The position numbers were made by a program, and so were the translations under genes. This document shows, piece after piece, positions 55,392 to 63,882 of a stretch of DNA of 64,000 bases (positions are counted from its first letter, which is position 1; each line of letters opens with the position of its first letter). The stretch spans positions 124,001 through 188,000 of the forward strand of contig NZ_NRRR01000002.1 of assembly GCF_016583765.1 (NCBI RefSeq). The letters run 5' to 3'. The notes below the pieces were generated by a model. It did no database searches, was not told the DNA's origin, and was given only the letters and a program-made list of their open reading frames with translations. This stretch comes from Chromatium weissei (GTDB taxonomy: Bacteria; Pseudomonadota; Gammaproteobacteria; Chromatiales; Chromatiaceae).

Positions 55392-57133
55392 TTTTCCGCT
55401 TGTGTCAGACGCACCGGTTCTTTTGGTGCGGGTAATGGCGCAGTTTTATTCACTTCTTCGAGTTGCTCTTCATCCGTTGCATCGTCTGCTGGCATCACTG
55501 CCGGAGCGGGTGGCGCAACGAGCGGCAACATCTTGGCATTCGGAAATGCAATTCGTGCACTCAATACTGGTGCGGCAAACAATTCTTTAACCCGTTGATC
55601 ACGCTGATAAACATCAGGTCTAAAACTCACTTTACCCTGTCCATTCGCATAGGCAGTGAGGTAATACAGCAACACCGGCAAACCCTGCTGTAAATCAACA
55701 TAACGCGTTTTGCTGCCGCCGAGCACTTGATCAATGCGCGCCCGATTCCACGCAGATTCTTGCAGCAAAATCTCAGCGAGCTTCACCGGATTTTCTACCC
55801 GCACACAGCCATGACTGAGCGCCCGACTGGCGCGGCCAAACAGATTTTTATTTGGCGTGTCATGCAGATAAACCGAATGCCGATTGGGAAACATAAACTT
55901 CACACGACCCAGCGCGTTTTTAGGTCCCGGCGGCTGAATGACGCGATAGCGGCGGTAATTGCTCACATTACCGCCGTTGAATTTTCGACCGGTCTGGCGA
56001 TCAACCACCATGTAATTTGCCGACACCTGTCCCATCGTTTTCTGAATTGAAATGGGCACCGTCCACGTCGGATTGAGCACCAGATGATTCATCGTGTCGC
56101 GGAACATCGGCGTTTGCGAATCCGTTTGACCGACAATCACGCGAGTGCTCCACACAATTGCGCCATCACGCACCACGTGCGCCTGATAATTCGCAACATC
56201 AACAAACACATAATCAGACGCTAAATCATTAAACAGCCAGCGCATTCTCTCTAAGTTAATGCGAATTTGATCCGCCTTTTCAACATTCACCGGTTGATTG
56301 AGTGTTGCGATGGTGGTCGGTCCAATCACGCCATCTGGAAACAAACCAAATTTTCGCTGAAATGCCACGACTTCGGCGTAAAGCTGCGCATCAAAAAGAT
56401 CAGCATCTGGCAAGGTGAACGCAGTCGATTGATGACCATTGAGAATGCGTAACCGCTCGCGCAGCAGTGGAATGCGCGAATCACGATTGCCTTTAACCAG
56501 ATTTGTGCCCTGCGCCAGCGGTGGCAGATCAGCGATATTCGCTTGTGGAAGAAATTGAATTAACGCTTCTTTTAACGCGGTGTACCAAAATGGATGTTGC
56601 TGGCGCGCTGCGAGAAAATGTTGCAAATCAACCGCATTCACTGCACCGAGCATATCGTCGAGCAGCACACTTGCCGGCACGGGATCGCGGTCGTTGTATT
56701 TCGAATCGACTTCTACTGGATCGAGTTTGCCGAAGCGCGTGTGATGAACATAACGCAACAGCGCATCACTGAGCTTGATGTCAGCAGCAATGCGTGCTGA
56801 CTCGGTCAGTTCATTCAACGCATTGGGAGCACTCAGCGCCCGCAATGTCGCAACGTGAAAATCTTCTGGTGCGAAACCTTCTCGCCGACTTTCGCGCACC
56901 AATTCCAATAATTCCGTAATGCGTGATGCCGTCGTCCACACCAGCGTATTGCCGCGCCGTGCATAAAATTCTGCCAATAGCCGACCAGATAACAGCGGCA
57001 CTCCATCGAATGCAACGGTTTTCGTCTCGCGTAATGATTCCAGGGTGCTATTCAACAACGTTGATGAATGCCCCAATTGAGGCAATAGCGCCAGCCAGAA
57101 TAAGAGAAGACTTCGATAAACAGACAACTTCAT
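55388..57133 (-). CDS. L,D-transpeptidase (YcbB/LdtD type)
   Basis: A periplasmic enzyme of 581 residues that makes 3-3 cross-links in peptidoglycan. Signal peptide about 1-23. A helical N-terminal part, a peptidoglycan-binding domain (FQRKFGLFPDGVIGPTTIAT, about 275) and the YkuD catalytic domain follow, with the His/Cys motif SRALSHGCVRVENP (about 452-465). The C-terminus (about 530-581) has an extra Pro/Ala/Glu tail of unknown role. Length matches the E. coli YcbB type. It faces nrdG tail to tail and is transcribed away from grxD. Confidence 0.9.
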   Translation of the reverse strand: MKLSVYRSLLLFWLALLPQLGHSSTLLNSTLESLRETKTVAFDGVPLLSGRLLAEFYARRGNTLVWTTASRITELLELVRESRREGFAPEDFHVATLRALSAPNALNELTESARIAADIKLSDALLRYVHHTRFGKLDPVEVDSKYNDRDPVPASVLLDDMLGAVNAVDLQHFLAARQQHPFWYTALKEALIQFLPQANIADLPPLAQGTNLVKGNRDSRIPLLRERLRILNGHQSTAFTLPDADLFDAQLYAEVVAFQRKFGLFPDGVIGPTTIATLNQPVNVEKADQIRINLERMRWLFNDLASDYVFVDVANYQAHVVRDGAIVWSTRVIVGQTDSQTPMFRDTMNHLVLNPTWTVPISIQKTMGQVSANYMVVDRQTGRKFNGGNVSNYRRYRVIQPPGPKNALGRVKFMFPNRHSVYLHDTPNKNLFGRASRALSHGCVRVENPVKLAEILLQESAWNRARIDQVLGGSKTRYVDLQQGLPVLLYYLTAYANGQGKVSFRPDVYQRDQRVKELFAAPVLSARIAFPNAKMLPLVAPPAPAVMPADDATDEEQLEEVNKTAPLPAPKEPVRLTQAEN

Positions 57134-57337
57134 TATTCAACCTCGTTAACAATTCAAATCATTAAAAGATAATTCACTATACATTTTCTTATCAAAAGGC
57201 GTTGCAGAATCAAGCCAAAATGAACAGCAGCATTTATGCCAGTAAGCGCATTGATTCTCTTGTTACCGCGCCACACCTTCAATCATTATCAGCAGCAGCA
57301 TAAAATAACGCTTTCACAAACAGAATGAGGTCGCAAA

Positions 57338-57664
57338 GTGGATGTATTAGAGCGAATTCGAGAGCAGGTTACGTGCAATCCAGTGGTGATTTATATGAAG
57401 GGCACACCACAGTTTCCCCAGTGCGGATTTTCATCGCGGGCGGCGGCGGCGTTGCAGGAAACGGGCGTGCCCTTTTCCTATATCAACGTGCTGCAAGACT
57501 CTGAGATTTTTGAGAATTTGCCGCGTTTTGCCGATTGGCCAACGTTTCCGCAGATTTACATCGATGGCGAGCTGATCGGCGGCTGCGACATCACGTTGGA
57601 ACTGCACGCCAGTGGTGAACTCAAGTCGATGATGGAAAAAGCAGTTTCCCAAGCAGCAGAATAA
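57338..57664 (+). CDS. grxD: Monothiol glutaredoxin GrxD
   Basis: A 108-residue glutaredoxin that carries 2Fe-2S clusters and passes them to target proteins. The CGFS active site lies at residues 29-32 (FPQCGFSSRAAA), with VVIYMKGTPQ ahead, and WPTFPQIYIDGELIGGCDI binds glutathione. It starts with GTG at 57338 after a GAGG-like sequence. Iron-sulfur supply is relevant here, with nitrogenase and class III reductase nearby. Confidence 0.95.
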   Translation: MDVLERIREQVTCNPVVIYMKGTPQFPQCGFSSRAAAALQETGVPFSYINVLQDSEIFENLPRFADWPTFPQIYIDGELIGGCDITLELHASGELKSMMEKAVSQAAE

Positions 57665-57700
57665 AAAATAGGCGGCATTCTCGCTGATTGAGATGCCGCC
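57662..57700 (-). terminator. Hairpin between grxD and rnt
   Basis: GGCGGCAT (57671-57678) pairs with ATGCCGCC (57693-57700), with a central CTC/GAG pair. On the minus strand it is followed by a TATTTTTTAT run, so it fits an intrinsic terminator for rnt; on the plus strand the T-run is weak. Confidence 0.7.
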
Positions 57701-57727
57701 CATTTGACGCAATGTCGTTTGATGCTG

Positions 57728-58405
57728 CTAAAAATTCGGGTGTTCCGAAACTGCCGTGCCGCTGTGCTGTTCCCAAAAATGAATCGGATCAAGCGCGTGC
57801 CAACGGTTGACGATGGTACAAAATAGTCGCGCCGTCTGTTCCGCGTCATACAGCGCCGAATGTGCTTCGCTGTGTTGCCAATACAATCCGGCTGCCATTG
57901 CCGTGCGCGCCAGCACCGTTTGTCCAAACATCAAACCGCCGAGTGTGACGGTATCAAACACGCTAAAGGCATGAAAAGGATTCTGTTTGAATCCGGTGCG
58001 TTCGACGGCGGCTTTGACAAAACCGAGATCAAAGTGTGCATTGTGTCCAACCAAAATGGCGCGGTTACAACCAGTTGATTTCACTGCTTTACGAATGGGT
58101 ATCAGAATGCGATTGAGTGCATCCTGCTCGGAAATCGCATCGCGCAATGGATGATCAGGATCAATTCGATTAAACGCCAATGCTCGTGGGTCGATTTCCG
58201 AGCCGACAAAGGGCAACACATGACAGGCCAGCGGTGCTGCCGGTTCCAAACGTCCGTCTGGTGTCATGCGAATAATGACCGCAGCAATTTCAAGCAGTGC
58301 GTGGCGTTGCGCGTCAAAGCCGGCAGTTTCAACATCAACCACGACCGGCAAAAAGCCACGGAAGCGTTGTGCAATACCTTCTGGAATCTGGAGTTCAGGT
58401 TTCAT
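57728..58405 (-). CDS. rnt: Ribonuclease T
   Basis: A 3'-5' exonuclease of the DEDDh type that trims tRNA CCA ends and 5S and 23S rRNA. 225 residues. Exo [21 protein letters not shown], Exo [18 protein letters not shown], Exo [18 protein letters not shown] are all present. I start at ATG 58405 ([17 protein letters not shown]), which gives the known N-terminus; the longer frame adds 24 residues that look unrelated. It lies downstream of mlaA on the same strand. Confidence 0.94.
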   Translation of the reverse strand: MKPELQIPEGIAQRFRGFLPVVVDVETAGFDAQRHALLEIAAVIIRMTPDGRLEPAAPLACHVLPFVGSEIDPRALAFNRIDPDHPLRDAISEQDALNRILIPIRKAVKSTGCNRAILVGHNAHFDLGFVKAAVERTGFKQNPFHAFSVFDTVTLGGLMFGQTVLARTAMAAGLYWQHSEAHSALYDAEQTARLFCTIVNRWHALDPIHFWEQHSGTAVSEHPNF

Positions 58406-58502
58406 GTAGACAGAATACGGAGCGAGCAGTGGAAATACGAAACATTGTGCGCTCACCCGTTGGCAATGCCGATGCAAATGACTGCGCTTCAGTGTTGATC
58501 AT

Positions 58503-59318
58503 TCAATGTGGCGTGGCAGCGGGTTCCGCTTTATTCGATTTTTTATTTTCAAAATCAATATCTTTCCAAACGTCATCCTGCGTTTCAGTCGTCGGCGGAT
58601 TGCCGTCGTGCACCAGACTGAGACGACGTTGCAGATACGCATCACGCAGAAAGCTGTAAGCATCGAGAGCGGCATCTTCCATAATATCGCCAGCCGCTAA
58701 GTAATCCGCCCGACGATCAATCGTTTGCAACGCCAGCAAGCCGCCGTGTATCGAATTATTTTCGATGCGCGTGAGTGGATCGGTGACGATGTCGCCAGCC
58801 CAGCCAAAAGTGTCGCGCATACTGCTGGAACCTAAAATCGGCAACATCACATAAGCACCTGATTCTATTCCCCAATAACCGAGCGTTTGTCCGAAATCTT
58901 CTTTATAACTGGGTAAACCGACATTGGTTGCCACATCGAATAAGCCCAATACGCCGACAGTAGAATTAATAAGAACACGTCCGACATCATTGCCAGCGCG
59001 TGACATTTTGAATTGCAATAGATTATTCACTGCTGAAGTGACATCCGCGAGATTATAAAAAAAGTTGCTAATGCTGCGATCAATTGGTTCAGGAGTGATT
59101 GCACGATAACCCTGTGCCAGCGGCTTTAGAAAAGCCTTATCAAAATCGGAATTAAAACGAAATACTGCGCGATTAAATGGCTCCAAGGGATCGCGTGGGT
59201 CTTTGGTATGCGTTGCAGTGCTGGCGCAACCGCTTATCAGTAATGCTGCACTCAACACGCCCAATCCGCTTAGACGAAATACGCCCATTTCAATCCCCTG
59301 TTGTTTTTTCATTTTCAA
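58503..59318 (-). CDS. mlaA: MlaA/VacJ outer-membrane lipoprotein
   Basis: Outer-membrane component of the Mla pathway, which removes misplaced phospholipids. 271 residues. The lipobox is in LISGCAST (about residues 28-35), followed by DPLEPFNRAVFRFNSDFDKA, INSTVGVLGLFDVATNVGL and DFGQTLGYWGIESGAYVMLP, all signatures of the family. The first ATG at 59318 is used; a shorter start (MGVFRL) is possible. The other Mla genes are not here. Confidence 0.92.
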   Translation of the reverse strand: MKMKKQQGIEMGVFRLSGLGVLSAALLISGCASTATHTKDPRDPLEPFNRAVFRFNSDFDKAFLKPLAQGYRAITPEPIDRSISNFFYNLADVTSAVNNLLQFKMSRAGNDVGRVLINSTVGVLGLFDVATNVGLPSYKEDFGQTLGYWGIESGAYVMLPILGSSSMRDTFGWAGDIVTDPLTRIENNSIHGGLLALQTIDRRADYLAAGDIMEDAALDAYSFLRDAYLQRRLSLVHDGNPPTTETQDDVWKDIDFENKKSNKAEPAATPH

Positions 59319-59484
59319 ATCCTAACACAGGCGCTTCTCATTCTACTTTGCAAAAAAGTTCCCGTTGACCTCAACATTCTTGCTTTTACTGAAACGACAA
59401 CCACCTTGCCCACAACATCCGATCTTACAAGCAGATACGGATGCCACCAGATCAATTCCATGCGTTGGAGCGGTGCGTGACATC

Positions 59485-59676
59485 ATGTTAAAACTCAGTG
59501 ATATTTTAATTGCTAATCAAGAGCTTGAATCTTTCGAGGAACTTTTTCCACTGATTCAGGAGGTGGCGCGATCTGGCGAGCGGTTTTTTCGCATGGATGT
59601 CAAACCGCCTTATCCAAACACACCAGACAACTGGGAAGATCAATTGGAGGCTGCCTTTAGTGGACGCATTCGCTAA
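59485..59676 (+). CDS. Hypothetical small protein upstream of Cas6-like gene
   Basis: A 63-residue protein (MLKLSDILIANQELESFEEL at the start) rich in acidic and aromatic residues, with YPNTPDNWEDQLEAAF near the end. I do not recognise it. The frame is open further upstream to 59365, but that part (LLLLKRQPPCPQHP) looks non-coding; the ATG at 59485 opens the well-behaved part. The next gene overlaps its last 17 bases, so they are probably translated together. It is the first gene of a four-gene unit that runs to the DsrC-like protein. Confidence 0.55.
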   Translation: MLKLSDILIANQELESFEELFPLIQEVARSGERFFRMDVKPPYPNTPDNWEDQLEAAFSGRIR

Positions 59677-60415
59677 CGTTAATGGTGAGCACCATCTGAT
59701 GAATCAATTGGACTATTTTACCAGCCATTTTGCGGATCAAGCTGCTAATTCAATTGGCAATTCTGGATTAGCCACTGCGGCATTGGAAGCGCATTTACAA
59801 ACATTGACCGAGCAGATCACGCATCTGGAAACAATTGGCGCGTCAGCAGAACACCGCGCCGATTTGCAATTGCAAATTGCGCGAACGCTGGTCAATTTGG
59901 AGCGCGGCGCGGAGGCTTGGCCGCTCGGTCGCGCTGCGTTTGATGCGTTTATCGACGGCGATCAATTTGAGTTGGCAGCAGATGTGTGTGATGTACTGTT
60001 TCAGGCGGAACAACCGCAATCGCTGGCAGCACTCGGTCAGGGCATTTGGCTCGCAGTGACTTGCCCAATTGACCCCGAATTGACGATTGAATTGCTCAGT
60101 CATGTGATCGACGACACGCCCGACGATGCGGACGGCGCGGCAGTTGCGGCAACGACGGCGCTATTTATTGCTGATGTGCGAGCGCAGGGACGACAGCGCG
60201 AGGATTTAATGTTTTTTGCCACGCAATTACTCGGCAACGTTGCGCGCCGTCATAGCGGAGTAGATAGTCAAGCGCAACTCGATGCGTGGATGGAGCGATT
60301 GGAATTAAAAGAACCCGAGAAGTTTTTAATTCGCTTGCGCAATGTGGTTGACGTATTAGTGCAAGACGATTGGTGGTTTGAACGCGAGGCGCTACAAGAA
60401 CGGCTGCCTTTTTAA
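59660..60415 (+). CDS. Hypothetical protein, second gene of Cas6-like unit
   Basis: A 251-residue, mostly alpha-helical acidic protein with no membrane segments or signal peptide. Helical heptad-like parts lie at residues 30-90 (LTEQITHLETIGASAEHRAD) and elsewhere; FDAFIDGDQFELAADVCDVL and DDTPDDADGAAVAATTALF are typical acidic stretches, and the end is rich in Trp (DDWWFEREALQERLPF). I suspect an all-helical repeat protein. The GTG start at 59660 has GGAGG 9 bases ahead; the ATG at 59699 is an alternative. Function unknown; its pairing with the Cas6-like gene is the main clue. Confidence 0.6.
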   Translation: MDAFANVNGEHHLMNQLDYFTSHFADQAANSIGNSGLATAALEAHLQTLTEQITHLETIGASAEHRADLQLQIARTLVNLERGAEAWPLGRAAFDAFIDGDQFELAADVCDVLFQAEQPQSLAALGQGIWLAVTCPIDPELTIELLSHVIDDTPDDADGAAVAATTALFIADVRAQGRQREDLMFFATQLLGNVARRHSGVDSQAQLDAWMERLELKEPEKFLIRLRNVVDVLVQDDWWFEREALQERLPF

Positions 60416-60478
60416 GTAATCAGTTTCTGACAACTGAAAACTGCTAACTGACAACTTTTTCAATCGGCGAAATTAATC

Positions 60479-61174
60479 ATGTTTTGGCACGAAGACAAAA
60501 ATCCCGACGAGGTGCAGATTCCTGATGACATCGTTGATCTGCTGTTTGCCATTGATTGCAAAAGTATTCCAGTCGATCACGCGTATTTATTATCAACCGC
60601 ATTGCAATTGGCACTGCCGTGGCTGGCAACCGAGCCGCAAATCGCGCTGCACACCATTCACGTTGCCGGTTCGCAAAACGGCTGGCAGCGTCCGACACAC
60701 GGCAGCGATTCCGAGCTGCTGCTGTCGCGTCGCACGAAATTGATTATTCGCACTTCAAAATTGCGAGTTGCTGATTTATTGCAACAATTGCCCGGCGTGA
60801 CGCTTGATCTCGCTGGTCATGCGTTAACGATTGGTGCGGGCAAGGTGCGGTTATTGACGAAAGAACCAACGCTCTTTGCGCGTTATGTGGTGACGGGCGA
60901 CATCACGGTTGATAACGCTGATGAACAGGAATTTCTGGCTGCCGCCGCACGGGAGTTGGCGACGCTGGGCATTCCCATTCGCAAGGCGCTGTGCGGCAAG
61001 GCGACGGCATTGGCAACGCCAAATGGTGTGCTGCAAACGCGCAGTTTGCTACTCGCGGCGCTCACAGCCGAGGAGTCGATTCGATTACAACAGCACGGTC
61101 TCGGTGCACATCGGCTGCTGGGCTGCGGCATTTTCATTCCGCACAAAGGCATTGATTCGGTAAAAAATGGCTGA
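60479..61174 (+). CDS. Cas6/Cmx6-like RNA-binding protein, no CRISPR array
   Basis: A 231-residue protein that I match to the Cas6/Cmx6 group (named for type I-MYXAN systems). Recognisable parts are DDIVDLLFAIDCKSIPVDHAY near the N-terminus, LPWLATEP, a central LLLSRRTKLIIRT strand, and the C-terminal glycine-rich loop GLGAHRLLGCGIFIPHKG (about 205-224), which is the RNA-binding loop of Cas6 enzymes. No repeat array, cas1, cas2 or effector gene occurs in the window. It is followed by the DsrC-like gene. Two copies of an ACTGACAACT motif lie in the 63 bases before its ATG. The likely role is RNA binding or cleavage outside CRISPR; this is inference. Confidence 0.7.
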   Translation: MFWHEDKNPDEVQIPDDIVDLLFAIDCKSIPVDHAYLLSTALQLALPWLATEPQIALHTIHVAGSQNGWQRPTHGSDSELLLSRRTKLIIRTSKLRVADLLQQLPGVTLDLAGHALTIGAGKVRLLTKEPTLFARYVVTGDITVDNADEQEFLAAAARELATLGIPIRKALCGKATALATPNGVLQTRSLLLAALTAEESIRLQQHGLGAHRLLGCGIFIPHKGIDSVKNG

Positions 61175-61251
61175 CCACACGGCAATAAAACCATAGAATT
61201 GTTTGGCTTTAATCTAAACAGCATTGACTACGACGAAGAGGAATAGAACGC

Positions 61252-61590
61252 ATGGCTATTGAAGTGAACGGTAAAACCATTGCCACCACTGCTGCTGGAT
61301 ATTTGGAAAATTACACCGATTGGGATGAAGATGTGGCTCGCGCACTGGCAGCGATTGAAAACATTGAACTGACAGAAAAGCATTGGGATGTGATCAAATA
61401 TCTGCGCAGCGAATACATTGATAATGGACAGAATCAACCGATGGAGCGGGTGGTGCTCAAAGATATGGGCAAGCTGTGGGGCACGAAACCGACCAGCAAA
61501 GATTTGTATACGCTATTTCCACTTGCACCAACAAAACAAGGCACAAAAATCGCTGGTTTACCTGCGGTGATGCGTAAAGGCGGCTATTAA
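61252..61590 (+). CDS. DsrC/TusE-fold protein lacking cysteines
   Basis: A 112-residue protein of the DsrC/TusE family: MAIEVNGKTIATTAAGYLEN, WDEDVARALA, LTEKHWDVIKYLRSEYIDNG and DLYTLFPLAPTKQGTKIAGLP align with TusE. TusE carries sulfur to TusD/MnmA for tRNA thiolation using a cysteine near its C-terminus, but this chain has no Cys anywhere; it ends AVMRKGGY instead of the usual CysX tail. So it cannot carry persulfide, and it fits the cysteine-free paralogs called RspA, thought to be regulatory. It has GAGGAA just before the ATG and is the last gene of the Cas6-like unit, with a terminator after it. Confidence 0.85.
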   Translation: MAIEVNGKTIATTAAGYLENYTDWDEDVARALAAIENIELTEKHWDVIKYLRSEYIDNGQNQPMERVVLKDMGKLWGTKPTSKDLYTLFPLAPTKQGTKIAGLPAVMRKGGY

Positions 61591-61609
61591 CCGCTGACGC
61601 ACTTGAATG

Positions 61610-61638
61610 AAAAAAGCCAGCGAAATGCTGGCTTTTTT
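61610..61638. terminator. Bidirectional intrinsic terminator
   Basis: Stem AAAAAAGCCAGC / GCTGGCTTTTTT with loop GAAAT. T-runs occur on both strands, so it can end the DsrC-like unit on the plus strand and miaA on the minus strand. Confidence 0.9.
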
Positions 61639-61659
61639 GTTGGCAATTGTTTTGATAAA

Positions 61660-62622
61660 TCACATCAATATATTCGACTCCGGCGAATAGATTGTTTGCA
61701 TAATTCGCTGTAATGCCTGCTCCAATACATTGGAATCATCGTATAACCATTCACAATTTAATTCAGCGCGCAACCAAGTAAGCTGACGTTTAGCGAGCTG
61801 GCGCGATGCAAAAATACCACGTTGCAATAATTCATTGCGATCATAATCACCGCGCAGATATTCCAATACCTGTCGATAACCCACGCAGCGCATTGATGGC
61901 AATTCCGCAGTTAAATTATGTCGCGCCAGCAATTGCTGCACTTCATCAATAAGCCCTTGTTTCAACATATCAGCAAAGCGTTGTTCAATTCGCGCATGTA
62001 ATTCAGCGCGATGCTGCGGAGCGCGCGCAAATTTTAATAGACGATACGGCAATGGTTCGATAGTCGCCGCACGAATCAAGACGCTCATCGGTTGCCCAGT
62101 TAATAATTGAACTTCTAATGCGCGTTGAATACGTTGCGGATCATTCGGATGAATGTGCGCAGCAGTGACGGGATCAAGCGCGGTTAAACGTGCATGAAGC
62201 GCCGCCCAGCCATTAACCGCCGCTTCTTTCGCTAACGTGCGCCGCAATTCAGCATTGGCGCTCGGTAATACCGCCAAACCCTGCTGCAAAGCGCGGAAAT
62301 ACAACATCGTGCCGCCTACCAACAACGGAATGCGTCCCTTTGCGGTGATTTCCGCCATTGCCACCAGCGCATCGTGACGAAACCGCGCCGTCGAATACGC
62401 CTCAATTGGATCAACCAGATCAATCAATTGATGCGGAGCCGCAGCCAATTGCTCAGGATTTGGTTTCGCAGTGCCAATATCCATGCCACGATAGACCATT
62501 GCTGAATCCACACTAATAATGTCGCACGGCAATTGGCGTACTAATTCCAGCGCCAGCGCAGTTTTTCCCGCAGCGGTTGGTCCCATCAATACAATTGCCC
62601 ATGGCTTTGGAGCACTATTCAT
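61660..62622 (-). CDS. miaA: tRNA dimethylallyltransferase MiaA
   Basis: Adds a dimethylallyl group to A37 of tRNAs that read codons starting with U. 320 residues. P-loop [52 protein letters not shown] and [14 protein letters not shown] are all characteristic. Its start codon (62620-62622, reverse) shares the palindrome CATG with the start of the divergent FliT-like gene. Convergent with the DsrC-like gene. hfq, often next to miaA, is absent. Confidence 0.95.
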   Translation of the reverse strand: MNSAPKPWAIVLMGPTAAGKTALALELVRQLPCDIISVDSAMVYRGMDIGTAKPNPEQLAAAPHQLIDLVDPIEAYSTARFRHDALVAMAEITAKGRIPLLVGGTMLYFRALQQGLAVLPSANAELRRTLAKEAAVNGWAALHARLTALDPVTAAHIHPNDPQRIQRALEVQLLTGQPMSVLIRAATIEPLPYRLLKFARAPQHRAELHARIEQRFADMLKQGLIDEVQQLLARHNLTAELPSMRCVGYRQVLEYLRGDYDRNELLQRGIFASRQLAKRQLTWLRAELNCEWLYDDSNVLEQALQRIMQTIYSPESNILM

Positions 62623-62944
62623 GTCTGCACTTACCGATTTAATTCACGAATTAACCATTGCTACTAATCAAATGAAACAGGCGGCAGTCACTGATGATTG
62701 GATTCTAGTTGAACAAATTCAAAAACGCCGAAGACGCTTGTTAGAACAAATCACCGCGCAATCAACTGCACTTAATACCGCAGAAAGAATGGAATTGCGT
62801 ATTGTGCGCGAGCAGGAAGCCGCAATTGCGGCGCGTGCCGGAGCGCATCATCAAGCCTTGCGTGAGGCGCTTGCTGCTGATTCACATGCACCTAAAAAAT
62901 TTCATTCTGATCGAATGCGTAAAGCCTACGGTTGCGATCAATAA
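62621..62944 (+). CDS. FliT-like small helical protein
   Basis: A 107-residue, mainly helical charged protein. Its start ([20 protein letters not shown] then [20 protein letters not shown]) resembles flagellar chaperone FliT family members, which bind FliD and FlhDC, but no flagellar genes lie near. The frame also runs back into miaA. I use the ATG at 62621, with GGAG upstream in the miaA coding sequence. That ATG and the miaA ATG on the other strand overlap within CATG. Assignment is tentative. Confidence 0.55.
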   Translation: MSALTDLIHELTIATNQMKQAAVTDDWILVEQIQKRRRRLLEQITAQSTALNTAERMELRIVREQEAAIAARAGAHHQALREALAADSHAPKKFHSDRMRKAYGCDQ

Positions 62945-62976
62945 ATGTCTGTTTTTTCAATTCACGGTAATTCACT

Positions 62977-63873
62977 ATGACGAATACAAATGCTTCTTCA
63001 ATTCCACTGAAAAACACACATCAATTTCTCGATGTCAATGGTTTTCGTGTGCATTATCAGCGCGTTGGTTCTGGTTCAACGTTGATTTTATTATTGCACG
63101 GCAGCTTTTTAAGTCTGCGTTCATGGCGACATGTGCTCACAAAATTAAGCAATGACGCGACCGTTGTTGCCATTGATCGTCCGGTGTGCGGATTCACTTC
63201 GCGTCCAATACCAAAAAGCAATGGCGCGGCGCTTTATAGTGCTGAAGCGCAAAGCGATTTAATTGCGGCGCTCATTGAACAACTCGGTTTTGAACGCGCT
63301 ATTCTGATTGGTCATTCCACTGGTGGAACGGTGGCGCTATTGACTGCGTTGCGTCATTCCAATCGCGTGCAGGCGCTGGTGCTGGTCGGCGCGATGATTT
63401 ACAGCGGTTATGCGACCAGCCAATTGCCGATGCCGGTGCAGCGCATGATGACGACACTTAAGCCGTTGTTTGTAAAGCTGATGCGCGTGATGATTCAACG
63501 TTTGTACACCAAGGCACTGCGGGCACTTTGGCATCATCAGGAACGTTTTACCGATGACGACATTGCTGCTTATCGTGCTGATTTTATGATTGATTCTTGG
63601 GATCGCGCCTTTTTCGAGTCCTTTTTGGCGACGCATCGTTTGAATTTGGATGCGCGGCTGTCAGAGCTGATGCAGCCGGTGTTGGTCGTCAGCGGTGAAC
63701 AGGATCGCGCAGTGAAACTGGTTGAAAGTCAACGGTTAGCAAATGAATTGCCCAATGCGAAATTGGTGGTTATTTCCGATTGCGGTCACATTCCACATGA
63801 AGAAACGCCTGACGCATTTCTTGCTGCCGTGAATGCGTTTTTGCAGCAGCAGATTGATTCCAATTCGCAGTAA
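62977..63873 (+). CDS. Alpha/beta hydrolase
   Basis: A 298-residue hydrolase fold protein. Oxyanion-hole region LILLLHGSFLSLRSW (about residues 33-47), nucleophile Ser in LIGHSTGGTVALL (about 114), acid residue probably in VVSGEQDRAV, and catalytic His in ISDCGHIPHEETP (about 269). The substrate cannot be read from sequence; haloalkane, ester or C-C bond hydrolases share this frame. No signal peptide, so cytoplasmic. It lies 32 bases after the FliT-like gene. Confidence 0.87.
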   Translation: MTNTNASSIPLKNTHQFLDVNGFRVHYQRVGSGSTLILLLHGSFLSLRSWRHVLTKLSNDATVVAIDRPVCGFTSRPIPKSNGAALYSAEAQSDLIAALIEQLGFERAILIGHSTGGTVALLTALRHSNRVQALVLVGAMIYSGYATSQLPMPVQRMMTTLKPLFVKLMRVMIQRLYTKALRALWHHQERFTDDDIAAYRADFMIDSWDRAFFESFLATHRLNLDARLSELMQPVLVVSGEQDRAVKLVESQRLANELPNAKLVVISDCGHIPHEETPDAFLAAVNAFLQQQIDSNSQ

Positions 63874-63882
63874 CGCATTCAT

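Noticed and set aside
60416..61660. CRISPR array next to the Cas6-like gene
   Set aside because: No regularly spaced identical repeats of 25-40 bases are seen here or elsewhere in the window; the two short ACTGACAACT copies are too short and too close.
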